Position numbers and translations under genes: made by a program. Under the pieces are notes generated by a model, which was not told the DNA's origin, did no database searches, and saw only the letters and a list, made by a program, of their open reading frames with translations. Positions 9,353 to 17,400 of a stretch of 64,000 nucleotides of DNA are shown piece after piece. Source of the stretch: TMED8 sp038125725 (GTDB taxonomy: Bacteria; Pseudomonadota; Alphaproteobacteria; Rhodospirillales; Casp-alpha2); the NCBI GenBank assembly GCA_038125725.1, contig JAYPEK010000003.1, forward strand, positions 62,001-126,000, in the 5' to 3' direction. The first letter of the stretch is position 1. Every line of letters starts with the position of its first letter.

Positions 9353-9946
9353 CTAGAAATCACCTTCCGCGGCGCGTTTCAAGACGTCCTGCATGATCAT
9401 CTTCACCTGCAGCGCTTCCTCGCGCAGATCGGCAGGCAACGGCGTGCCGCCATGGATCATCATGTCCATGTTGAGGGTATAAATCCAATACCGGCCCGGG
9501 TTTTTCTTGTCCTCGACGACGCTGATACGGCACGGCAGGTAGGCGGAATAGGCATCCGAGTAATCCATCATCTTGAATGCCGTCAGCGGGTTGCAGAACA
9601 TGTAAATCTTGGCGACCCGCTGTTTCTCGCCGGTCATCTGCTCGACCTGCAGCCACAGCGGCAGTTCGCCCACGTTCTTGATGTTGTGCTCGTTGGCGAC
9701 GACCTTGATGGTCTGGTCGATGTCCTCGAACGACTGGTCTTCCTTGGCCAGCACCTTCCACACGGTGGCTTCCGCCGGATTGCCGGTCTGGGCCAATTGC
9801 GTGAACATTTCCGAATAGGTGGCGACGGCCTTGTCATCGAAACCGCGAAATGCCGAGAGCATCGGCGCCAGTTTGGCGTAGGCGCCGATGCCGGCAACGA
9901 TGGCGACGATACCGATCAGCGACAGAATGTTGCGAAGCAGGTTCAT
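9353..9946 (-). CDS. DUF302-like protein with N-terminal membrane anchor
   Basis: A 197-residue protein with a hydrophobic N-terminus (about residues 5-25) that is either an anchor or an uncleaved signal. The body has the DUF302 pattern: ELPLWLQVEQMTGE, IYMFCNPLTAFKMM, AYLPCRISVVEDK and YWIYTLNMDMMIHGG. DUF302 proteins often occur near sulfur-oxidation genes (DsrE, sulfide-quinone reductase), although their reaction is unknown. The two cysteines (in MFCNP and LPCRI) could matter if it handles sulfur. It sits between the TPR-like gene and the dynamin-like GTPase gene on the same strand. Confidence 0.72.
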   Translation of the reverse strand: MNLLRNILSLIGIVAIVAGIGAYAKLAPMLSAFRGFDDKAVATYSEMFTQLAQTGNPAEATVWKVLAKEDQSFEDIDQTIKVVANEHNIKNVGELPLWLQVEQMTGEKQRVAKIYMFCNPLTAFKMMDYSDAYSAYLPCRISVVEDKKNPGRYWIYTLNMDMMIHGGTPLPADLREEALQVKMIMQDVLKRAAEGDF

Positions 9947-10016
9947 GGACGGTCTCCTCGAAGTTCCCCTGTTGATGGCCTGTTGGTCGGCCCCTTTGAT
10001 TTGACCCAGCCGGCGC

Positions 10017-10718
10017 TTATTGGTTGCGCGGCCCGGCGGGTTGCATGCGTTTGGCCAGGTAGTCGGCCTTTTCCTTGTCGATGGGCATCAGGATGCCGAT
10101 GACCCGCCCGGCGCACCCTGGCTCCGGCCCGTTGAGCAGGCGCAGCCCGGCCTCAAGGTAGAGACCCGCCGCCTGGTCGATGCGCCCCTGGCCGAAGTGG
10201 ATGTTGGCCAGTTCTCCCGGCAGGTCGGGAATGTCGGGATTGTCCTTGATCAACTGGTCGTAGGCTTCCGCCGCGCCGGCCAGATCGCCGCTCCAGTAAA
10301 GACCCCGCGCCGCCGCCCAGGCGGTCAAGGTCTTGGCATCCGGACGGGCACCGGTGCAAGGTCCCATCGGTGCCGGGCGCGCCGTCATTGCGGGCATTTG
10401 GGACATCATCTGAGAGGCCATCTGGGCGGGCATCTGGGCCGCCGTTTGGGCCGGGTCGCTGCGCACCGGTTCCGGCGCCTTGGCCGGCACTGCCTGTGCC
10501 GGCTGCGGTTCGGGTTTCGCTTCCGGGACGGCCGCTGCTTTCGGCGGTGAGGCCTCGGATGCATCGGGCGCCAGCCATTGGGCGACGGCATCGTAGCCGG
10601 TGGCTTCGGCCAGGCCGGCCAGGCGGGTGCCGATTTCATCGCGGAACATGTACCCGAACGCCAGGACGGCGATCAGGAACACCAGGATGAGATTATTGAA
10701 GATCCATCGAAATGCCAT
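10017..10718 (-). CDS. Membrane-anchored TPR-like protein with Met/Pro/Ala-rich linker
   Basis: A 233-residue protein: membrane anchor at about residues 8-25, a low-complexity linker rich in Ala, Pro, Gln and Met (about 50-120, with QMASQMMSQMPAM), and a C-terminal helical domain in which LYWSGDLAGAAEAYDQLIKDNPDIPDLPGELANIHFGQG reads as one to two tetratricopeptide repeats (quoted here in short: GDLAGAAEAYDQLI, then GELANIHFGQG). A good ribosome-binding site (GGAAGGA) precedes the ATG at 10718. It likely acts as a scaffold on the periplasmic side. It follows the ParA-like ATPase gene by 22 bases. Confidence 0.65.
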   Translation of the reverse strand: MAFRWIFNNLILVFLIAVLAFGYMFRDEIGTRLAGLAEATGYDAVAQWLAPDASEASPPKAAAVPEAKPEPQPAQAVPAKAPEPVRSDPAQTAAQMPAQMASQMMSQMPAMTARPAPMGPCTGARPDAKTLTAWAAARGLYWSGDLAGAAEAYDQLIKDNPDIPDLPGELANIHFGQGRIDQAAGLYLEAGLRLLNGPEPGCAGRVIGILMPIDKEKADYLAKRMQPAGPRNQ

Positions 10719-10740
10719 GCTGATCCTTCCTTCCCGCGGT

Positions 10741-11349
10741 TTAGCGGAAGACCTCGCGCGCCAGCGCGTTCAGTTCCGCAGCCGCTTTGCCGCTGGGTTC
10801 CAGTTCGAACACCGCCAGGCCTTCGCTGAAGGATCGGCGGAAGGCGATGCGCTGCGACAGGCGCGACTTCAACAGCTTGAGCCCCGGGATCGAGGTCAGT
10901 GCTTCCGCCGCCTCTTCGTTTTCGCGCGATCCCGGATGGGTATCGGCGCGCGAGATGAAGGCCAGCAGTTCGGGCGTCTTCTTGCCCTTGGTGGCATCGG
11001 CGACGATGTCCAGGAAGCGCTGCGTCGACCAGACGTCCGCCTGGCTCGGTGCCACCGGGATCAGCACCCGGTCGGCGCGCCGGAGCGCGGCGCGCATGGC
11101 CGGCGTGTCCCACATGCCGACGTCGACTAGTATCGAGCCGGTCTTGCGGGACGGAAGCTCGGCCTTGAGATCGAGGCGCGGTTCGAATTCTTCTTCCTCG
11201 CGCACTTCGATGGCATCGCGGAGCGTGGCCTGGGGGTCCAGATCGCAGACGGCACCGTCACCGACGTTGTGGGCGTGCCAGAGCGCCAGGTTGAAAACCG
11301 CGGTGCTCTTGCCCGTGCCGCCTTTCAGGTTGCCGACGACGACGATCAT
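10741..11349 (-). CDS. ParA/MinD-like ATPase
   Basis: A 202-residue P-loop ATPase. The deviant Walker A motif KGGTGKST is at residues 9-16, with the signature lysine typical of ParA/MinD proteins; CDLDPQATL (about 35-43) and ILVDVGMWDTP (about 73-83) fit the switch regions. It is short, so it is a bare ATPase without the DNA-binding N-terminus of plasmid ParA. The start codon overlaps the stop of the DUF4412-like gene (ATGA). No ParB gene is nearby, which argues against chromosome partition and for positioning of a protein or organelle cargo. Confidence 0.85.
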   Translation of the reverse strand: MIVVVGNLKGGTGKSTAVFNLALWHAHNVGDGAVCDLDPQATLRDAIEVREEEEFEPRLDLKAELPSRKTGSILVDVGMWDTPAMRAALRRADRVLIPVAPSQADVWSTQRFLDIVADATKGKKTPELLAFISRADTHPGSRENEEAAEALTSIPGLKLLKSRLSQRIAFRRSFSEGLAVFELEPSGKAAAELNALAREVFR

Positions 11350-12356
11350 TTCTTGGTCCCGCCTTCGGTCTGGCTTCCCATCTGGCCTTCCTGCATGTGC
11401 TGACGCATACGTTCGCGCATCTCTTCCATCGCCTTCTGGCGCTCAGCGCGCTGCTCCTGCATGAGTTCCTGCATGCGTTGTTGCATTTCCTGGCGCGCTT
11501 CCGCCTGGCGCTGCATGTGCTCCTGCATCTCTTCGTAGCGCTGCTTCTGCATTTCCATGCGCTGCTGCATCTGCTCTTGCATGGCTTGCATGCGTTCCTG
11601 CATCTGCTGTTGCATTTCCTCCGCCGTCGGCGGCACGATCTTCTTGAAGCCCTTCGGCACCTGGAACCATTCGGCCTTCGGGTCGACGGTGCGGATGTTG
11701 CGGTAGTGGTACATCATGCCGCCCGGCTGCCGTTCCGAAGTGGCGAAGCCGAGTTGCTTGTCGAACACGATTTGTCCGCGCGCGGCGCTGCCCATGGGCG
11801 TCAGGTACGAGGTTTCCCAAAGCTCCACGTCACGACCCTGAATCTTGGTGTCGTCGATCTTGGTGGCGGTGGCGACGCGGCCGTCGGAATACTCCTGGCG
11901 CAGGCCGATCTTGCGCTTCGGATCCCACCAGACCTTGACGGTGAACGGCGCGCCCTTCGGTTCCACGCTCCAGGTTTCGGCCTTCTGGTCGCCGAATTTC
12001 TCGGTGCCGGTCTTTTCGCATTTGACGTCCGGCTGCGGGCCGCAGGGGTCCGTGGCGCCGATGCCGGGAAGCATCTGCTTCGCCCCGCCTTCATGGACGA
12101 TGTAGCTCTGCTGATTGGCATTTACCATGGTCACGGTATTGGCGCCGGCGTCGACGATCTGCACCATGCTGCCGGGACCCATGCGGAATTCGAGCCGCAT
12201 CTTGTTGCCGGCCACGTGGACCTGGCCGGTGCGGGCGCCGCCCCGGGGGTCGGTCTGCGTGAGGTCGGCTGAGAATGCGGGAGTTTCGGCGACGGCCTGA
12301 GCCGCGCCGAAGGGCAGGGCGAGAAGGCCCGCCAGGGCGATTTTACGGATGTCCAT
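11346..12356 (-). CDS. Exported DUF4412-like protein with a Met/Gln/Glu-rich coiled-coil tail
   Basis: A 336-residue protein with a signal peptide (cleavage likely after AQA or AVA, about residues 20-23). The first two-thirds is a beta-rich domain of the kind found in DUF4412 proteins (GNKMRLEFRMGPGSMVQIVD, DDTKIQGRDVELWETSYLTP). From about residue 240 to 325 it becomes a continuous helix of MQEQMQQRMEMQKQRYEEMQ-like repeats, very rich in Met and Gln. A similar but Ala/His-rich coil occurs in the helix-hairpin-helix protein encoded at 24447-25826. The Met-rich coil might bind metal or pack against sulfur; that is speculation. Start at the ATG at 12356. Confidence 0.65.
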   Translation of the reverse strand: MDIRKIALAGLLALPFGAAQAVAETPAFSADLTQTDPRGGARTGQVHVAGNKMRLEFRMGPGSMVQIVDAGANTVTMVNANQQSYIVHEGGAKQMLPGIGATDPCGPQPDVKCEKTGTEKFGDQKAETWSVEPKGAPFTVKVWWDPKRKIGLRQEYSDGRVATATKIDDTKIQGRDVELWETSYLTPMGSAARGQIVFDKQLGFATSERQPGGMMYHYRNIRTVDPKAEWFQVPKGFKKIVPPTAEEMQQQMQERMQAMQEQMQQRMEMQKQRYEEMQEHMQRQAEARQEMQQRMQELMQEQRAERQKAMEEMRERMRQHMQEGQMGSQTEGGTKK

Positions 12357-12444
12357 TTGACTTCAACCTCCAGAGTCCGAGGGGCGGAATGAATAGGGTA
12401 GGGAAGGTGCAACCCGGGGCGGGACGGCACCTTTCCTCGTCGTC

Positions 12445-12819
12445 TTACTGCTTCGGCTGGGCCGGGGCCGGGGCCGGATAGGCCGGCGGCATCGGAGCGC
12501 CGTAGCCATAGGGAGCGCCGTAGCCATAGGGCGCGCCATAGCCATAGGGAGCGCCGTAGCCGTACGGAGCACCATAGCCGCCGTAGGGGCCGTAGCCGTA
12601 GCCACCCGGGTAGCCATAGCCATTGCCGTAGCCGTTGCCACGGCCGGAGAAGTTCATGGAGAAGTCACCAGACCCGGTGCCATCACCATTGAAGGGGCCC
12701 CAACCGCTCCAGGGACCACCCCAGCCGGGGCCGCCCCACCAGGCGTTGGCGGGGGTCGTAGAAACGGCGGCGAGACCCAGGACGCCGGCAATCGCCGCTA
12801 CTTTCAAGAATCGGTTCAT
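12445..12819 (-). CDS. Sulfur-globule-like exported protein, Gly/Tyr/Pro-rich
   Basis: A 124-residue protein with a clear signal peptide (cleavage after TTPANA, residue 26). The mature part starts with a Trp/Gly-rich stretch (WWGGPGWGGPW), then DFSMNFSGRGNGYGNGYG, then five tandem GAPYGY-type units and a Pro/Ala tail. This order (WWGG, FSMNFSGRG, GYGAPYGY) is what I associate with the sulfur globule protein family of sulfur-oxidising bacteria, where such proteins coat extracytoplasmic sulfur deposits. CAAGGAGACG precedes the ATG. A close paralogue is at 21705-22049. Family assignment is from motif recognition only. Confidence 0.72.
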   Translation of the reverse strand: MNRFLKVAAIAGVLGLAAVSTTPANAWWGGPGWGGPWSGWGPFNGDGTGSGDFSMNFSGRGNGYGNGYGYPGGYGYGPYGGYGAPYGYGAPYGYGAPYGYGAPYGYGAPMPPAYPAPAPAQPKQ

Positions 12820-12925
12820 TACTCGTCTCCTTGATTGTTCCCTCGCGATTGGATCTCACATCGGGGCGAGGGGGAACCCGATGGGAATTGGATCTGTCGA
12901 TCCAAACTGGAAAATCTGATCACCA

Positions 12926-13342
12926 TCACCAACCTCCCGGGAAAAAGCCCCAGCCGCCGGACCGGAACAGGCTGTCGCGCAGCACGGGGTCGCCGTAAGG
13001 CTGGCCGTAGGGGGTGGGCGAGGAATAGGGATAGGCGCCGCCCGGGTAATTCGGATAGCCGGGATAGGCGCCATAGCCGGGCGGCTGTTGGCCGTAGGGT
13101 GATGGTGCTGACGGAACCGGCGCCAGGGCACCGTTGGAGGCCGGCGGATACATCGGCTGCGGCGCGCCATTGGTCGCGGGCGAGGGTGATTGGGCATTGC
13201 CGCGGGTTTCGCTTTCCAGCGGCGGGAATTGCGGGCCCGAGGCTTCCGGTTCGGCGGGCGCGCGCCAGGGATTGCCGGCGGCCGCCGTCGCGGCGGTCAT
13301 TCCCATCAAGGCGGCCATCGCCATGGGGAGCCAGATGCGCAT
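12926..13342 (-). CDS. Exported Pro/Gly/Tyr-rich protein
   Basis: A 138-residue protein beginning MRIWLPMAMAALMGMTAA with a signal peptide likely cleaved after TAAA. The mature chain is low-complexity, rich in Pro, Ser, Gly and Tyr, with YGAYPGYPNYPGGAYPY and an end in RSGGWGFFPGGW. The ATG at 13342 overlaps the stop of the upstream gene (ATGA), so the two are translated together; an in-frame start eight codons earlier is therefore less likely. No enzyme motifs are present. Composition resembles the globule-like proteins in this window, suggesting a structural extracytoplasmic role. Confidence 0.62.
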   Translation of the reverse strand: MRIWLPMAMAALMGMTAATAAAGNPWRAPAEPEASGPQFPPLESETRGNAQSPSPATNGAPQPMYPPASNGALAPVPSAPSPYGQQPPGYGAYPGYPNYPGGAYPYSSPTPYGQPYGDPVLRDSLFRSGGWGFFPGGW

Positions 13343-14436
13343 CAGCGTCCTCCGGGTGCCGGCCAACTCGGCTGGCCGCCGTAGCCGCCACCATAGCCAT
13401 AAGGCGCCGCGCCCGGATATCCGTAACCGTAGCCCGGCTGCGGATAGGGATAGGGTTGCGCCGGCTGGGCGTAGGGGTTGTAGCCGCTGTAGGCCGGATA
13501 GGGATAGGGCTGGGGTGCTTGCGGCCGTGGGGCTTGCGCCGTGCCTTGCGGCGGTTCCGGGTAGCGTTCGGCCTGGGGTGCCGGCGCCTGCCAGGGCGAC
13601 GGGTTCGGCGGCTGTTGAGGGGCGCTCGCTTGATCCGAGGCCCGATCCGACGATTGGCCGGGTGCCTGGCCGCCGAACGGCATTGGCGGGAAGCCCTGCG
13701 GCATGGGGAACGGCATCGGCGGGCGGGCCGCTTGTTGCTGCTCTCCTGGCTGTGCTTCCGGTTGCGTCTGGGGTTGCGCCCCAGGTTGCACTTGGGGTTG
13801 GCCTTGCGGCTGCCCCTGGCCACCGAACGGCATCGGCGGGAAACCTTGCGGCATGGGGAACGGCGTTTGCGGCCGCGCCTGTTGATTACCTGGCGGCGGT
13901 GGCGGTGTATCGCCCTTCGGCTGTTCTTGTGCCTGCTGCGGTGCCTGCGGTTGCCCGCCGAACGGCATCGGCGGGAAGCCTTGCGGCATGGGGAATGGCA
14001 TCTGCGGGCGCGCGCCTGCGGCTGGCTGGCTTTCAGCGCCCAGCGGCGGGAACTGGCCGGGCGCTCCCTGTGGCGGGACTTGCGGCGGCTTGGCTTCGGC
14101 GGATGCAGCCGGTGGAGCCGTGGCCGGAAGCATTTCGGCGGGCGTTTTCGTGGCCGGGGCCGACTGGTCGCTGCCTCCCATCTTCGGGCTACTGATCACC
14201 TTGGGCGGCACGACGCCCGGTGAATAGCCGAGCGGCGGCAGGGTGCCCATGCTTCCGGCCGGCGGCGCCGTATCCAGCGCGCGGCCGAACAGCAGCGGCT
14301 TGTAAGGGCCGATGGGCGGGTCCGGCATGGGGGCCTGTGCCTGGGCGGCGGTGGCGGCGAGGCCGAGCGCCAGGGCCAGCGCGGTGAGAGAGACCGCGGA
14401 AACGGCGGTGCGTTGGGTCGGGTTGCTGAACATCAT
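13342..14436 (-). CDS. Exported Pro/Gln-rich protein with three identical repeats
   Basis: A 364-residue protein with a signal peptide (cleavage after AAQAQA, about residue 35). The middle carries three copies of the 16-residue unit PFPMPQGFPPMPFGGQ separated by Gln/Pro-rich spacers of different length. The C-terminus is Tyr/Pro/Gly-rich (YPYPQPGYGYGYPG) like the sulfur-globule-like proteins. There is no sign of an enzyme. Its start overlaps the end of the RND permease gene (4-base ATGA type), so it is an RND operon member and may be the exported or structural partner of that pump. Confidence 0.68.
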   Translation of the reverse strand: MMFSNPTQRTAVSAVSLTALALALGLAATAAQAQAPMPDPPIGPYKPLLFGRALDTAPPAGSMGTLPPLGYSPGVVPPKVISSPKMGGSDQSAPATKTPAEMLPATAPPAASAEAKPPQVPPQGAPGQFPPLGAESQPAAGARPQMPFPMPQGFPPMPFGGQPQAPQQAQEQPKGDTPPPPPGNQQARPQTPFPMPQGFPPMPFGGQGQPQGQPQVQPGAQPQTQPEAQPGEQQQAARPPMPFPMPQGFPPMPFGGQAPGQSSDRASDQASAPQQPPNPSPWQAPAPQAERYPEPPQGTAQAPRPQAPQPYPYPAYSGYNPYAQPAQPYPYPQPGYGYGYPGAAPYGYGGGYGGQPSWPAPGGR

Positions 14437-17400
14437 TCCGTTCCTCCCGGCAGTCGGCCCTTGAGACGGATACCGCGCCGCTTGCGCTTGGCGCTCGCCG
14501 CCGGCTTCGCGGCCGCTTGGGCCTTCGGCTTGGGCGTGCCTGCCGCCTTCGGCTTCGGCGCGGCCTTGGGTTTGGCTTTCGGTGCTGGCTTCGGTTTTGC
14601 TTGGATGGCGCGCCGGGCCTTCGGTGCCGGAGCTTTCTTCGCCGGAGCCTTCTGCACGGGTGCCTTCTTCGCGACGGCCGCGCGTTTCGGCTGCGCTACC
14701 GGTGCAGGCGCCGGTTCAGGTTCGGGCTCTGGTTCCGGCTCCGGCTCGGGCTCGGGCTCAGGTTCTGGTTTCGGCTCCGGCTCAGGTTCGGGCTCAGGCT
14801 CAGGTTCAGGCTCAGGCTTCGGCGCCGACTGGGCTGCCGGAGGGGCCGCTTGTGGCTCGGGGAGCTTCACCAGGTTCTTGACGGTCTCGCGCACGAACAG
14901 CCAGACAAAATAGGGCAGCGCACGGAGCGCGTAGCCGACCATCGCCAGCTTTTCGGACTTGAACGGCCTCATCAAAAGCCGGCCGAGGCTCGTCAAGATG
15001 GCGCTGATCCAGTGCCAGACGAACACCGTCATCGCCGGGATCATCATCACCGCCATGTAGAGCACCTTGCCGACGCGGTTCTTCGGCGCCCGCGCCGGCT
15101 CCGCGCGCAGCGCCTGGTCGGGGGCGTTCATCGCTTCGGCGCGGCCGGCGGCGATGTCTTCGGCGCAGAAGCAGGCCTGGGCGCGCACGCAGCCCAGCGG
15201 AATGACCACCAGGGTCAGCAGCGTCGAGATGATGGCGCCGAACAGCAGCGAGATCGCCATGCCCTGGAAGATCGGGTCGGTGAGGATGACGCTGGAACCG
15301 GCGACCAGCGCCAACGCTGTGATGATGATCGGCCGCGTCCGGGTACGGCATGACTGGATCACCGCCTCGCGCACCTCGAGGCCCTCGGCCACCGCGTGCT
15401 TGGTGAAATCGACCAAAAGGATTGAGTTGCGCACGATGATGCCGGCGAGCGCGATGAAGCCGATCATCGATGTCGCGGTGAACGGCGCGCTGAACAGCCA
15501 GTGGCCGGGGATGATGCCGATCAGGGTCAGTGGGATCGGCGCCATGATGATGCCGGGCAGACGGAAGTTGCCGAACTCCCATACCACCAGCATGTAGATC
15601 AGGATCAGCGCGGCGCCGAAGGCGAGGCCCATGTCGCGGAAGGTCTCGTAGGTGACAGTCCATTCGCCGGTCCATTCGAAGGCCGAGGTGAAGCTATCGG
15701 TGGGCGGGCCCAGGTAGTAACCAGTCAGCTTGACCCCGTCCGGCGTGGTGTAGTCCTCGAGCAGGTCCTCGACGGCGAACATGCCGTAGACCGGCGCGCC
15801 CAGGCGCCCGGTCACCTCGCCGGTGACGTACTCAACCGGGCGCAGGTCCTTGTGGTAGAGGATCGGGTCTTGCGTCGCACGCTTGAAGCGGCCGAGTTCC
15901 GCCAGCGGAATCAATTGGCCGCCCGCCGACGGGATCGGCAACTCGCCGATGCGGGCGAACTGGGCGCGCACCGAAAGCGGCAACTGCAGCACGATGTAGC
16001 GCGGCTCCAGCACGTGCCCGGCCTTGATGTCGCCAAGCTTGTAGCCGCCCATGGCCATCTCGAGCTGCTTGTTGATGGTGTCAGCGGAGACGCCGTGGCG
16101 CACGGCCTTCTCGCGGTCGATGGCGAACTCCCAAATCGGATAGGGGTCCTGCAGGAAGTTGTCGACATCGACGACGTTGTTGGCCTGTTCGAATATCTTG
16201 GTCAGGTCTTCGGCGACTTTGACCCGGGTGGCGCGGTCGGGGCCGTAAATCTCGGCAACCATGGTCTGCAGCACCGGCGGGCCCGGCGGCATTTCCACCA
16301 CCTGGATCTTGGCGCCGAGCTTGTCGGCGATGGGCTTCAAGGCGATGCGCGCCGCGTCGGCGATCTCGTGGCTGGAGCGCGCGCGGTCGTTCTTGTGCAG
16401 GAGCTGCACCTGGATGTCGCCGAACCAGGGCTGCTGGCGCAGGTAGGTGTGGCGCACCAGACCGTTGAAGTTGAACGGCGAGGCGGTGCCGACGTAGGTC
16501 TGAACGGCGGTGACCTCGTCGATGGTCAGAAGTTCCTCGGTCAGCGCCTGGGCGACGTTGGCGGTCACCGGCAATGCCGTGCCGTCGGCCATGTTGATGA
16601 CGACATTGAACTCCGGTTTGTTGTCCAACGGCAGCATCTTCACCGTCACCGAGGTGGTGTAGAACAGCACGAATGTGCCGAACAGCACCGCATAGAGTGC
16701 CAGCTTGAAGGTGCGGCCCTTGGCCCGGTTGTCGATCAGCGGCGTCAGGATGCGCCGAAAGAAACCTTCCAGGCGCTCGCTCTGGGCGTGCTCCTTGTCC
16801 TGCGCCTTCTTGAGTTGCGCCAGGTTGGGGCGGATGCGCATCGCCAGCCAGGGTGTGAAGATGAACGCGGCAAACAGCGAGAACAGCATGGCCACCGATC
16901 CCAGCACCGGGATCGGGCGCATGTAGGGGCCCATCATGCCCGAGACGAAGCCCATCGGCAGCAGCGCCGCGATCACCGTGAAGGTGGCGAGGATGGTCGG
17001 GTTGCCGACCTCGCGCACCGCTTCGACGGAAGTCTCGGTCTCGATCTCGCCCTTCATCAGCCAGCGCCGGTAGATGTTCTCGATCACCACGATGGCGTCG
17101 TCGACCAGAATGCCGATGGAGAAGATCAGCGCGAACAACGACACGCGATCGATGGTGTAGCCCAGAAGCCAGGCCGAAAACACGGTCGCCAGGATCACCA
17201 CCGGAATGACGATCAGAACCACCACGGCCGGCTTGTAGCCGAGGAACAACCAGATCAGCAGCGTCACCGCGCCGGTGGCCACGAACAGCTTGATCAGCAG
17301 TTCGTTGACCTTGTCGTTGGCGGTCTCGCCGTAGTTGCGGGTGACGGCGACGTGGATGTTGTCAGGAATGACGTGACCCTTGAGCCGCTCGATCTGTTGC

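Noticed and set aside
12480..12600. Regular short repeats that could be taken for a CRISPR array
   Set aside because: The units are 18 bases, in frame, and code GAPYGY without spacers.
14707..14818. Hexamer satellite (GGTTCC/GGCTCG type)
   Set aside because: It is the coding sequence of the Pro-Glu tail of the RND permease; reported there and not as a separate repeat element.
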